From Streptomyces aureus (GTDB lineage Bacteria; Actinomycetota; Actinomycetes; Streptomycetales; Streptomycetaceae): DNA of 64,000 bases. The notes under the pieces are model-generated. The model saw only the letters and a program-made list of their open reading frames with translations. It made no database searches and had not been told where the DNA came from. Below are positions 53,469-61,930 of the stretch, piece after piece. The stretch's first letter is position 1; every line of letters starts with the position of its first letter. The stretch covers positions 113,160 through 177,159 of the forward strand of contig NZ_JNZD01000030.1 in assembly GCF_000725495.1 (NCBI RefSeq), read 5' to 3'. A program made the position numbers and the translations under genes.

Positions 53469-53937
53469 GGTGCTCCAATCCGTTGCGTCGGTGTTCCGGC
53501 GACCGCGCGGGCGCATGCCGCCATGAATGGGGGGTGCGGCTCCCCGAACGGACGGGGAACCGTCGCGGACCAGTGCGTTGGATCAAGGCTGAGCTTCATT
53601 TGTGCATGCGCATGACAAATACGCAGCACGTGTCCACTCCTGGCTGTGAAGGAGCTGTGAAGGCCGGGAGCGACGAAATCGTACGTACGGGGGGTCGCGC
53701 TGGACAGGGCCATCTCCGGCCATTCGATACGCGCCGTTCACACCCGCCGCCACGGTCACCGGCCCGGGTCCACCGCGATGCGCGCCATCCACACCCGTCA
53801 CGGGGCGGCCCTCCCCCGGCGCGCGCCCTCGCCCCCGCATCCCGGGACCGGGTCCGGGCGGGGGACGGCCGGGGCGGGAACACGCGAATCGCCCGCCCCC
53901 TCGGCACGTCCCGGGCGCCCCTGCGACACTGAGACAC
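53469..53937. other. Intergenic region with an AT-rich palindrome
   Basis: This 469-base divergent region carries a notable near-palindrome at 53598-53620: ATTTGT on the left, ACAAAT on the right, around CATGCGCATG, about 130 bases upstream of the DUF4360 start. It could be an operator. GTACGTAC (around 53682) is a second small palindrome. No gene seen. Confidence 0.5.
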
Positions 53938-54480
53938 ATGGATCCACGACACCTGAGACTCGGCCGCCGCCGGATATGGATGAGCAGTGCCGTCTGTTTC
54001 CTGGTCCTCGGGCCGCTCGGCTGGTTCTTCGGTGGCTGGATTCCCTTCGCGCTGCTGGCAGTTGCCCTCGTCATCGCCACCGCGGTCTCGCACTGGCGGG
54101 CCCCGAAGTGGCTCGCGCCGGCCGTCGCCAAGGGCCAGTCGGAGAGCCGCCGGGACGTGGCCACGTTCTGCGTGGTGATAGCGGTGAGCGGCTACGCCCA
54201 GCCGCCCGCGCAGCCCGCACCCTCCCCCTCCGCGCTCGCGGCCCTGCGGCTGGAGGCGTACCGCGCCGCCGCCGACGACGATCTCGCCGAGGACCTGAGG
54301 CTCCTCGCCGCCGACGCGCTGGCCGCCGCGGACCAGGCCAACACCGAGGACACGCCCGCGGGCTGGCGGGCGGCCCGAGCGAGCGCCGAGAAGCTGGCGC
54401 ACGCCGCCCAGGAGGGCAATCCGTACGTACGCCAGCTGCTCATCCAGTGGGTGGAGGGCAACCAGGCCAGCGAGCGGTAG
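53938..54480 (+). CDS. Hypothetical membrane protein
   Basis: A 180-residue protein with two hydrophobic helices near the N-terminus (IWMSSAVCFLVLGPLGWFFG and WIPFALLAVALVIATAVSHW) and a long cytoplasmic-looking helical tail rich in Ala, Glu and Asp (about 95-175). I do not recognise the family. ATG 53938 lacks an SD, so translation may be leaderless. It converges with another membrane protein across a 40-base tandem repeat. Confidence 0.75.
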   Translation: MDPRHLRLGRRRIWMSSAVCFLVLGPLGWFFGGWIPFALLAVALVIATAVSHWRAPKWLAPAVAKGQSESRRDVATFCVVIAVSGYAQPPAQPAPSPSALAALRLEAYRAAADDDLAEDLRLLAADALAAADQANTEDTPAGWRAARASAEKLAHAAQEGNPYVRQLLIQWVEGNQASER

Positions 54481-54524
54481 GAGTCCCACCGGGGCCCTGC
54501 GCGGATCGGCGGCGGGGCGGGGCT

Positions 54525-54634
54525 CGGATCAGCGGCGACGGGTGAGGGGCCGGAGCCGGGCGCGCGGATCAGCGGCGACGGGTCAGGAGCCGGGGACAGG
54601 CGCGCGGATCAGCGGCGCGGGCCGGAGGCTCGGG
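54525..54634. repeat. Three tandem 40-bp repeats between convergent genes
   Basis: Units starting CGGATCAGCGGCG at 54525, 54565 and 54605. The first two are nearly identical over 40 bases; the third is truncated and runs up to the stop codon of the gene at 54635. Confidence 0.88.
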
Positions 54635-55471
54635 TCAGGGGCGTTCGAAGTACTGGATCACTCCGCCGGCCGCGAAGCAGAGCGCACCGGCCAGGGTGCC
54701 CCAGTTCGCGATGTCGACGTTCACGAGGCTGCCGGTCGCCGGCCGGGTGTAGGCGGCCAGCGCCGAGACGAAGAACAGCACGGATCCGAACTGGTTGACC
54801 GCGACGATCCACCAGCCGAGGTCGTCGGCGAGCACCCGCGGACGCCCGTGGCACACCTCGACGATCGCGAGATGGCCGGAGACCAGGAACAGGACGCAGC
54901 CCACCAGGTCCGGGGCCCAGATCAGCCGGTCCACCTGCTGGACCGAGAGCCCCTTCATCAGCGAGTCGACGAGGTTGACCCCGAACACGAGGGTTCCCGC
55001 GAACAGCAGGAGCGTGCTCAGCCAGTCGATCCGGCCCGGTTCGAAGCTCCACCACCTCCAGCGCCGCCCGGCCAGCGTGTCGGACTCGCTGTCGCGGCGC
55101 GGGGCGTTCACCGCCTGGAGCAGCGACGCGTAGCCCCCGGTGTTGAAGAACAGACCGCCCGCGAAGTAGATCCAGACGCCGGTCACGCCCCGCGAGCCGA
55201 ACTGGGCGAACCCGGCGCCGAGGGCGAACAGCAGCCCGCCGACCGTGAACGCGGTGGCGGCGACGGCGTTCAGCCGGCGCAGCCGGGCGATCGACACGAT
55301 GTCCGCGCGCCGGGCACTGGCCTCCGCCTCCCCCGGAGCGCGCACGGTGAGCAGACCGCGCTTGCGGGCCCGGCGTGATTCCCAGACCGCGATGCGCCCG
55401 TCCATGAGACGCCAGGTCAGCCGGGTCGTGAAGGGACCCGCCCCTTCGGAGCGCGCTTCGGTTCGACTCAC
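54635..55471 (-). CDS. Integral membrane protein, possibly YrhK-like
   Basis: A 278-residue protein with about six hydrophobic segments after a basic N-terminal stretch. Segments include NAVAATAFTVGGLLFALGAG, GVWIYFAGGLFFNTGGYASL and DWLSTLLLFAGTLVFGVNLV. The pattern of paired helices with FAGG and FxxG motifs resembles YrhK-domain proteins, whose function is unknown. Single leftward gene. The ATG start at 55471 is likely, though its SD is weak. Confidence 0.75.
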   Translation of the reverse strand: MSRTEARSEGAGPFTTRLTWRLMDGRIAVWESRRARKRGLLTVRAPGEAEASARRADIVSIARLRRLNAVAATAFTVGGLLFALGAGFAQFGSRGVTGVWIYFAGGLFFNTGGYASLLQAVNAPRRDSESDTLAGRRWRWWSFEPGRIDWLSTLLLFAGTLVFGVNLVDSLMKGLSVQQVDRLIWAPDLVGCVLFLVSGHLAIVEVCHGRPRVLADDLGWWIVAVNQFGSVLFFVSALAAYTRPATGSLVNVDIANWGTLAGALCFAAGGVIQYFERP

Positions 55472-55583
55472 CCGGCGACCATAGCCCGCCGCGGCGATAT
55501 CAGGCGTTCGTCCGCCCCGTCACCTTTCGGGTGGTTCGCACGGGCGGTCGAGATGTTCCCGTCGCCCGGACCGGGGGTGGGGC

Positions 55584-56099
55584 TCAGGACTCCGCTTCGC
55601 GCCGGAGGAAGTTGCTCACCTGGCACGCGAGACTGTCCCGGCCCGCGTCGGGCCGCGCGCCCGCGTCGACGGCCGCGTCGTGATCGACACCGCCCGCCCA
55701 GAGGAAGCGCTCGGTCCACTCGTCGTCGACCTTGAGTGCGATCTGGATGTCCATCCGGTGCAGGGCCGCTTCGGGGCCGGCCGCGAACAGGACCGCGGTG
55801 GCCCGGCGCAGCGGATAGACGTCGTAACCCTCGATGAACTGCGAATTCCGCCAGTCGAGGAAGGCGCTCTCGCCGTCGGCGCCCACGCGGATGTCGATCT
55901 GGCCGTCTTCGAGGTGGATGCCGATGTGTTCCGTGGAACGGTTCTCCACGGTCACCCGAAACCGGAAGTACGTGAGTTCGTCGGCGGCCTCGTCGCGTCC
56001 CTTCGGGGGCTCCGCCTTCTCGACCCCATGAACCCGAACACGCAGGCCGGCCTGCTCGTCGTACTCCTGCCAGTCCCCGACCACGTTGGGCTCGCGCAC
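55584..56099 (-). CDS. Hypothetical protein with an Ig-like/DUF4352-type core
   Basis: A soluble protein of about 171 residues. The middle reads YFRFRVTVENRSTEHIGIHL, followed by EDGQIDIRVGADGESAFLDW, suggesting a beta-sandwich like DUF4352 domains, but without a signal peptide or lipobox. I cannot assign a function. GTG 56099 was chosen because GGAGAGG lies a few bases upstream; the frame is open to a TTG at 56144. Confidence 0.65.
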   Translation of the reverse strand: MREPNVVGDWQEYDEQAGLRVRVHGVEKAEPPKGRDEAADELTYFRFRVTVENRSTEHIGIHLEDGQIDIRVGADGESAFLDWRNSQFIEGYDVYPLRRATAVLFAAGPEAALHRMDIQIALKVDDEWTERFLWAGGVDHDAAVDAGARPDAGRDSLACQVSNFLRREAES

Positions 56100-56358
56100 A
56101 GTCCACCTCTCCACTTCAGAGGTCGTTCCTATCTGTGCCCTCAACGAAGTGTCAAATGCGCCGAACGTACCTTGGCCAGCGATTTCTCCTTTCTTGATCG
56201 GTGATCAAGCCGTGCCCAGCCACTATCTTTCCGCGCCACCCGAACGGGGTATTTCCGGGCGTGCTGCACATCACGTTCCCCGGAGGCCCCATCCGTCGTC
56301 GCGCGGCCGTCCGCCGGTCGCGACCCGGTGTCCGCGGCCGGACGCGGCGGGCCCGCGA

Positions 56359-57033
56359 TCAGCGCAGGCCGCGCAGCAGCATCGAGAACCACACCTTCTT
56401 TCCCGTGGTGCCGGGGTCGGCCGGAGCGACGCCCCAGTCGTCGGTCAGCGCGGCGACGATCGTCAGTCCGCGTCCCGACTCCTCGGGACCGTCCGCCGTC
56501 CGCCGCGCGGGCAGCGCCGGGGAGCGGTCCGCGACGGACACCCGCAGTTCGTACGGGCCGCACTCGATGCCGACGGTGATGGTGTCCCCGCGCTCCGGGC
56601 TGCCGTGTCTGAGGGCGTTGGTGAAGAGTTCCCCGGCCGCGAGCACCGCGTCGTCGAGGCGATGGGCCGGAAGCCGCAGCAGGGCGAGGTGCTCGGCGAC
56701 CAGGGCCCGCACCCCGGGCACATGGGAAGGGTGCGCGGGGACCGTGGTCCGCAGACCGTGCGCCCCGTGCACCCGGCCGGTGCCGGCGTCCGCGGGGACC
56801 GCGGCCCGCGGGGGCTCGGCGGCGGCCCGGGCGGGCCGGTCCGGTGCCGACGACTCGACGGGATCGGCCGGCCTGGGCCGCGGGGCCTGGTCGTCCGCCG
56901 GGTGTGCCCCTCGTTCCGGAGTCCGCTCGTCAGAGGTCCGGGGCCGCGCCGTCCTCGTCTCGTGCGCCGGTGCCCCGTCGCCATGGGCCGCCGAGGGCGA
57001 CGGCTCGCGGCGCGGTGCCCTGGGTACCGGCAT
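56359..57033 (-). CDS. RsbW-like ATPase with a long disordered N-terminus
   Basis: A 224-residue protein: residues 1-85 are Pro/Arg/Ala-rich and probably disordered; the rest is a GHKL ATPase of the Streptomyces RsbW-like group. N-box LAAGELFTNALRHGSPERGD, G1-like SVADRSPALPARR and G2-like EESGRGLTIVAALTDDWGV are visible, with the common C-terminus TTGKKVWFSMLLRGLR. ATG 57033 has GGAGG four bases upstream. It diverges from an SDR gene whose promoter looks SigB-type. The partner is unknown; the tail may localise it or bind a sigma factor. Confidence 0.9.
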   Translation of the reverse strand: MPVPRAPRREPSPSAAHGDGAPAHETRTARPRTSDERTPERGAHPADDQAPRPRPADPVESSAPDRPARAAAEPPRAAVPADAGTGRVHGAHGLRTTVPAHPSHVPGVRALVAEHLALLRLPAHRLDDAVLAAGELFTNALRHGSPERGDTITVGIECGPYELRVSVADRSPALPARRTADGPEESGRGLTIVAALTDDWGVAPADPGTTGKKVWFSMLLRGLR

Positions 57034-57102
57034 CGGTCCTCCTTCGGGTGCAGCCCGTGGGGGGCGGCTGGCTCGGCGGCTGCCCGTGCAGCCAACACGC
57101 CG

Positions 57103-57127
57103 GACTGCCGGGGCGACCAGGGGGTAT
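57103..57127 (+). promoter_or_regulatory. Candidate SigB-type promoter of the SDR gene
   Basis: GACT (57103-57106), a 15-base spacer and GGGTAT (57122-57127) match the SigB-family pattern GNNT-N14-16-GGGTAC/T. It lies 40 bases upstream of the SDR ATG. It is the best such match noticed in the window. Confidence 0.55.
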
Positions 57128-57167
57128 TCGGGTTGTCCGGTTGCAAGGACGTAGTGGCGTGGGATGT

Positions 57168-58001
57168 ATGTTCGATCTTGTGAGGAACGGGAGCGGGGGC
57201 GGGGCTGCGGTGTCCCTTGACGGTGACACCGGCCCGGCGGGACTGCGCGACAAGCGGGTACTGGTGACCGGCGGCACGCGAGGACTCGGCGAGCAGATCG
57301 TGCGGCTGCTGTCCGCCGAGGGCGCGCGGGTGGCCACGTGTGCGCGCACCGCGCCGGGGCTCGAGGCGCTGGCCGCCTCGATGGGCCCCGGGCTGTTCAC
57401 CCGGCGGCTCGACGTCACCGCGCCCGGCGACCTGGAGGGGTTCGTCGAGGACGCGGCACGGCGGTTCGGGGGCCTGGACGGGATCGTGGCCTGCACGGGC
57501 GGTTCCCGCGGCGGCGGCTTCGAGGAGGCGGAAGCGGAGGACTGGGCCGCGACCTGGGCGGTGAACGTCGGTCACGCGACCCGGCTGGTGCGGGCCGCGG
57601 TACCGCATCTGCGCGCCGCCGGGGGCGGCTCCGTCGTGGTGATCTCCTCGATCTCCGGCTGGAAGCCCGGGCCGCCGGCGCAGTACTCGGTCGCGAAGTC
57701 GGCGCAGATCCAGCTGGCGGCCTCGCTGGCCCGCGAGCTCGGTCCGGACGGGATCCGGGTGAACGCGGTCTCCCCCGGTTCGATGCTGATCCCCGGGCGG
57801 CGCTGGGACCGGATGCGCCGTGAGGAACCCGAGGCGTTCGCCCGGTTCGTGGCGGCGGAGCTGCCGGGCGGCACCCCGGTGGCGCCGCAGGAGGTCGCCC
57901 GGGTGGTGGCGTTCCTGCTGTCGGACTGGTCGAGCGGGATCTCCGGCGCACATCTCCCGGTCGACCGCGCGCAGAACGCACCTTCCCCCGACGGGTACTG
58001 A
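57168..58001 (+). CDS. Short-chain dehydrogenase/reductase
   Basis: A 277-residue classical SDR. Cofactor motif VLVTGGTRGLGEQIVRLL (TGxxxGxG), then GGLDGIVACTGGSRGG in place of the usual NNAG, catalytic Ser in VVISSISGWK, and YSVAKSAQIQLAASLARELG with the YxxxK pair. The C-terminus ends near SGISGAHLPVDRAQ and finishes Gly-Tyr. NAD(P)-dependent oxidation or reduction of an unknown carbonyl or alcohol. The start is uncertain: ATG 57168 has a distant AAGGAC; GTG 57210 with a nearby purine-rich run is possible. A SigB-type promoter candidate lies upstream, and a tandem array that repeats the end of the gene follows the stop. Confidence 0.88.
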   Translation: MFDLVRNGSGGGAAVSLDGDTGPAGLRDKRVLVTGGTRGLGEQIVRLLSAEGARVATCARTAPGLEALAASMGPGLFTRRLDVTAPGDLEGFVEDAARRFGGLDGIVACTGGSRGGGFEEAEAEDWAATWAVNVGHATRLVRAAVPHLRAAGGGSVVVISSISGWKPGPPAQYSVAKSAQIQLAASLARELGPDGIRVNAVSPGSMLIPGRRWDRMRREEPEAFARFVAAELPGGTPVAPQEVARVVAFLLSDWSSGISGAHLPVDRAQNAPSPDGY

Positions 58002-58300
58002 GCCGCTTGGTCGCTGGACCGCCTGGGTACTGAACGGCCCGGGTACTGAACGGCCCCGCTGCCGAGCGACCGGGTGCGGCGCCGCCCGGGTATTGAGCGG
58101 CGGCCCGGCTGACGAACCGCCCGGGTACTGAACGGCCCGGGTACTGAGCAGCCCCGCTGCCGAGCGACCGGGGGCCGCGCCGGCGCCGCCCAGGTATTGA
58201 GCGGCGGCCCGGCTGACGAACCGCCCGGGTACTGAACGGCCCGGGTACTGAGCAGCCCCGCTGCCGAGCGACCGGGGGCCGCGCCGCCACGGTACGGAGC
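58002..58300. repeat. Tandem array of about 104-bp units repeating the SDR stop region
   Basis: Units begin near 58019, 58115 and 58219 (the last two exactly 104 apart; the last is partial). Each carries copies of GGGTACTGA, GGGTATTGA or AGGTATTGA, echoing the final Gly-Tyr-stop codons of the SDR gene (57993-58001). About nine such motifs occur in 270 bases. No gene lies in the array. Confidence 0.85.
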
Positions 58301-58351
58301 GACCCGGGGGACGGGGGCACCCAGGGCCGGTGGCGCCGCGACCGGTCGGCC

Positions 58352-58400
58352 CGCCGGCACGGTCGGGGGGCCGGCACGGTCGGGGGGCCGGCACGGTTCG
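58352..58400. repeat. 17-bp tandem repeats
   Basis: CCGGCACGGTCGGGGGG is repeated almost three times, just beyond the 104-base array. The whole gap 58002-58436 thus consists largely of repeats and holds no gene. Confidence 0.8.
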
Positions 58401-58436
58401 TGCGCCGCGGCCGGCCCGCCGGTGGTCGGATCTCCC

Positions 58437-59846
58437 TCAGGCCGCCGCCCCGAGCACCCCGCGCGAGCGGCGTTCGAACTCCTTCACGACGGGCTCGGCC
58501 CGGCGGGGTTCCAGGCGTCTGCGGAAGTCGCGCAGCGCCTGCACGGAGCGTTCGCTGTGGACCGCGCCGAGGGTCTCCAGGGCCAGGGTCGCGGTGCCGA
58601 CGGCCTCGTCCAGCCGGTCCTGCTGGAGATGCGCGGTGGCGAGGACGGACCGGCTGATGGCCTGGCGCCTGCGCCGGTCGGCGCCCGAGCCGAGGGACTC
58701 GCTCGCGGTGCGCTCGGCCTGCCGGGCCAGTCCCAGGTCGCGGAAGCACAGGGCGGACTCGGCCTGGAGGTAGTGGTGGTCCAGATACCGCACCCAGGGC
58801 GACTCCTGCTCGGCCCCGCGGCTCGCCGCCAGCTGCCCCTCCGCCAGGCGCAGCGCCTCGCGGGCGTCGTCCGCGCGGCCCTGGGCGGCGTGGCCGCGCG
58901 CCGCCATGGCGTACAGCCGCATCAGACCGAGGGGGCTGCCGGCCCCGCGCGCGGTGACGATTCCGGCGCGGGAGAGTGCGACCCCCTCGTCGGGGCGGCC
59001 GAGGCTGGTGGCCAGGTGGGAGAGCCCGGCGAGGATCTGTCCGCCGAGCACCCGGTCGCCGCCCTCGGCGCACAGCCGCAGGCCCTGGGTCATGTAGCGC
59101 TGGGCGAGTCCGTACTCCCCCGCGTCGTACGAGCTCCAGCCGGCCATCGCGGCCAGGCGCGCGGCGGCGGCGTAGAGCCCGCGGCGCTGCCTGGACGCCG
59201 TGCCCCGGCGCTGGAGCATGGGCACGACCTCGGTGGACAGGTAGTGGACGATGCTGGTGCGGACCCCGCCGCCGCCGTAGTGGTTGTCCATCTGGTCGAA
59301 CACGGCGATCATCGCGTGCACCCGCTCGACGGGACCGCCGTTCACGGGCAGCGGCGCGGAGAGCGTCTCCTGGTTCTCCAGCAGCCACAGCAGCCAGTCG
59401 CGCTGGGGGTTCGTCAGGGCCGCGGCGACGAAGGGGACCGCGCCGGGGAGGCCCCGCCTGGAGATGTCGGCGGAGCCCAGTTCGGCGAGCGTGTGCAGGG
59501 TCCCGGCCACGTCCTCGCCGTAGACGAGTGCCCTGCCCGCGACCGGGCGCTGGGGATCCGGGTGGAAGCCGAGGTCCGCGGGGGCGAGGGCCCGGCCGAG
59601 CCGCTCGGACAGGACAGCGGCGATCAACTCCGGTGTGCCGCCCCGCGGTTGCTGCCCCTGCAGCCAGCGGGTCACCGACGCCTTGTCGTAGCGGGACTCC
59701 GCGCCCTGGCGGCGCCCCAGTTCGTTGACGCGCAGGGCGAGGGAGGCGTACGAGCAGCCGGCCTCCTTGACCGCGGCCGCCAGCACCGGGTTCCCCCCGG
59801 CGCTCCGGCCCGCGTTCCCGGTCGGTCCCTCGGTCACGGCGGCCAT
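58437..59846 (-). CDS. TPR-containing transcriptional regulator, NsdA-like
   Basis: A 469-residue protein with an N-terminal helix-turn-helix-like region (LAAAVKEAGCSYASLALRVN, ELGRRQG, YDKASVTRWLQGQQP) and a long alpha-helical part with tetratricopeptide-like repeats (AGEYGLAQRYMTQGLRLCAE, AAQGRADDAREALRLAEGQL and others). The layout resembles NsdA, which represses sporulation and antibiotic production in Streptomyces coelicolor; orthology cannot be claimed. ATG 59846 was preferred over an upstream in-frame codon. It reads towards the repeat array. Targets unknown. Confidence 0.85.
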   Translation of the reverse strand: MAAVTEGPTGNAGRSAGGNPVLAAAVKEAGCSYASLALRVNELGRRQGAESRYDKASVTRWLQGQQPRGGTPELIAAVLSERLGRALAPADLGFHPDPQRPVAGRALVYGEDVAGTLHTLAELGSADISRRGLPGAVPFVAAALTNPQRDWLLWLLENQETLSAPLPVNGGPVERVHAMIAVFDQMDNHYGGGGVRTSIVHYLSTEVVPMLQRRGTASRQRRGLYAAAARLAAMAGWSSYDAGEYGLAQRYMTQGLRLCAEGGDRVLGGQILAGLSHLATSLGRPDEGVALSRAGIVTARGAGSPLGLMRLYAMAARGHAAQGRADDAREALRLAEGQLAASRGAEQESPWVRYLDHHYLQAESALCFRDLGLARQAERTASESLGSGADRRRRQAISRSVLATAHLQQDRLDEAVGTATLALETLGAVHSERSVQALRDFRRRLEPRRAEPVVKEFERRSRGVLGAAA

Positions 59847-60178
59847 CGCCCTCGCCTCACATCCGGTGCGGCTGCGCTCCGGCCCTACCTGGCGTGACGT
59901 CAAGTGCGGTACTGAAAGGCGCAGTTGAGCGTGATCGTCGTCGTATGTGCGCAGATCACTCGATCACTATGGTGGCCCGCCCGCCGCCTGTGCAACCGAG
60001 GTTCCGAGAATTCACGGCGATCCGCGGCACGGCTCTCCCCTCCTCGGGAGCCGGCTCCTGGAAGACGGCTCCCTGGAAGACGACTCCCGCACCCGGGCGT
60101 GCCGCAACCACGCCCGCACGACCGGACAACCGGCACGCGCCCTCGCGCCGAGGGGAGCGACGCTCCCCTCCGCACGGT
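59847..60178. other. Intergenic region with a terminator-like hairpin and 15-bp repeats
   Basis: GGGAGCC (60046-60052) pairs with GGCTCCC (60067-60073), a short hairpin about 100 bases beyond the leftward oxidase stop. CTGGAAGACGGCTCC (60058-60072) is followed directly by a one-mismatch copy (60073-60087). The rest of these 332 bases probably holds the promoter of the NsdA-like gene; none is convincing. Confidence 0.5.
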
Positions 60179-61576
60179 TCAGTCGCTCGTCGCCGGCTCG
60201 ATGTTCTGGTTGAGCCGGAACAGATTGCCGGGATCGCGGTCGGCCTTCACCTGGGCCAGCCGCGTGTAGTTGCCGCCGTAGCTCGCCCGGACGGCCGCCT
60301 GGTCCTCGGCCATCACCATGTTCACGTACGCACCGCCCGCGGAGTACGGGTGGAGGGCGTCGGAGTACTCGACGCTCCAGCGCTTGACGGTCTCGGCGTT
60401 GGCCGGGTCGGGGTCCACGCCGGCGTACACGGCGGCCCAGCCGGAATTGCGGTAGCCCCAGGCCGTGTCCGTCGGGCCGATGTCGTGGACGGCTCCGTCG
60501 ATGGGGTAGAGGTGCATCGTCGACTTCCAGGTCGGCATCTCGGCACCGAACCTGGCGTGCAGGTCGACGGCCTCGCGCGGGAGTTCGTCGACGAAGTCCG
60601 CCCGCCAGTACCACTGGTCGCCGGGCGGGTAGACGCCGTCGAACGCGGACTGGATGGCGGGGTGCGGCATCGGCGCGGGGCCGTGCAGCAGGGGTGCGGG
60701 CAGGGCGTCGAGCAGCGGGGCCATGTCCCGGGCCGCCGCGTCCGTGTCGTCGCCGACCCGGCACCACAGCACGCCGCAGACCTTCTTCAGGTGCAGTTCC
60801 TCCGGGAACGGCGGCCCCGGCGGGACCGAGCCGAAGAGGAAGAAGCCGCCGAGTTCACGCGGCGCGCCGGAGATGAAGTCGAGGTAGGCGGCGAGGACTT
60901 CGGCGCCGCTCTCGACGGGCCAGAACGTCGGGCCCGCGACGACGGTGCTCACCTCGTGCAGCCGGAACTGGAAGGAGGTGACGACGCCGAAGTTGCCGCC
61001 GCCGCCACGGATCGCCCAGTAGAGGTCCGTGTTCTCGTCCGCGTTCGCGCGCACCTGCTCACCGCTCGCCAGGACCAGCTCGGCCTCCAGCAGGTTGTCG
61101 ATGGCCAGCCCGAACTTGCGGGTCATGTGGCCGATGCCGCCGCCGAGGGTGATGCCGCCGACCCCGGTGGTGGAGATGATGCCGCTCGGGGTGGCGAGGC
61201 CGTGCTCATGGGTGGCGCGGTCGACCTCGCCCAGGAGGCATCCGCCGCCGACGCGCACCGTGCGCGCCGCCGGATCGACCTCGATGTCCTTGAGCGGGGA
61301 GAGGTCGAGGACCACTCCGTCGTCGCAGGTGCTCAGGCCCGCTCCGTGGTGGCCGCCGCCGCGCACCGCGAGCGGCAGGGCGTGGTCGCGGGCGAAGCCG
61401 ACGATCAGGGCGACGTCCTCCGCGGAGGTGCAGCGCGCCACCAGGGCGGGCCGCCGGTCGATCATCGCGTTGTAGACGGCACGCGCCTCGTCGTACCCGG
61501 AGTCCTCGGGGCCGATCAACTCCCCTTTGAACGCCGAGAGTTCCTGGCGTGCCGCTTGTACCGGTGTGATGGACAT
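60179..61576 (-). CDS. FAD-linked oxidoreductase, berberine-bridge (BBE) type
   Basis: A 465-residue PCMH-fold flavoprotein. FAD attachment motif LPLAVRGGGHHGAGLSTCDD, with His in GGGHHGAG available for covalent linkage; a partner Cys is less clear. Then GVVLDLSPLKDIEVDPAART and TLGGGIGHMTRKFGLAIDNL. The C-terminal BBE motif is GGNYTRLAQVKADRDPGNLF followed by RLNQNI, diagnostic for the family. No signal peptide, so probably cytoplasmic. Substrates of relatives include sugars and secondary metabolites. ATG 61576 has GGGGA upstream. It is a single gene with no biosynthetic neighbours. Confidence 0.93.
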   Translation of the reverse strand: MSITPVQAARQELSAFKGELIGPEDSGYDEARAVYNAMIDRRPALVARCTSAEDVALIVGFARDHALPLAVRGGGHHGAGLSTCDDGVVLDLSPLKDIEVDPAARTVRVGGGCLLGEVDRATHEHGLATPSGIISTTGVGGITLGGGIGHMTRKFGLAIDNLLEAELVLASGEQVRANADENTDLYWAIRGGGGNFGVVTSFQFRLHEVSTVVAGPTFWPVESGAEVLAAYLDFISGAPRELGGFFLFGSVPPGPPFPEELHLKKVCGVLWCRVGDDTDAAARDMAPLLDALPAPLLHGPAPMPHPAIQSAFDGVYPPGDQWYWRADFVDELPREAVDLHARFGAEMPTWKSTMHLYPIDGAVHDIGPTDTAWGYRNSGWAAVYAGVDPDPANAETVKRWSVEYSDALHPYSAGGAYVNMVMAEDQAAVRASYGGNYTRLAQVKADRDPGNLFRLNQNIEPATSD

Positions 61577-61930
61577 GTGTATCCCCGTATCTGGAGACAG
61601 CCCCACGTCCCGGCGTCCGAACCAACGCCCCCGGATCCCGGCGCCCGGGCCGGGGGCCGGCTCCCGCCGATGGGTCCGCTGTGCCCGGTTTCAGCCCGAT
61701 CAGAGTCAAGCCTAACCCCGTGCCGACCGCCCGGCTCGGCGGTCCGTGCCACCGGCAACCGCCCGGCTCGGCGGTCCGTGCCACGGGCGACCGACCGGCC
61801 GGGCGTTCCGCGGCGCCCCGAGGTACGGGCCCGGGGCACGAGCACGGCGAACGTCGCCGAGCGCGTCGGTCCGTGGGGATCGACGCGCTCGGCGACATGA
61901 GCGGGCGGTGCTGCCGGGTTCACCGGCGGC
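61577..61930. other. Intergenic region: 32-bp direct repeat and a 16-bp-stem terminator
   Basis: Two 32-base units beginning ACCGCCCGGCTCGGC lie at 61726-61757 and 61758-61789, with only a few differences. Further right, a perfect 16-base stem (61853-61868 with 61881-61896) is a good terminator for the leftward gene ending at 61931. The promoter of the BBE-type oxidase should lie at the left end; none stands out. Confidence 0.7.

Noticed and set aside
58002..58436. Possible CRISPR array
   Set aside because: The units are contiguous 104-base and 17-base tandem repeats without unique spacers, and no cas gene is present.
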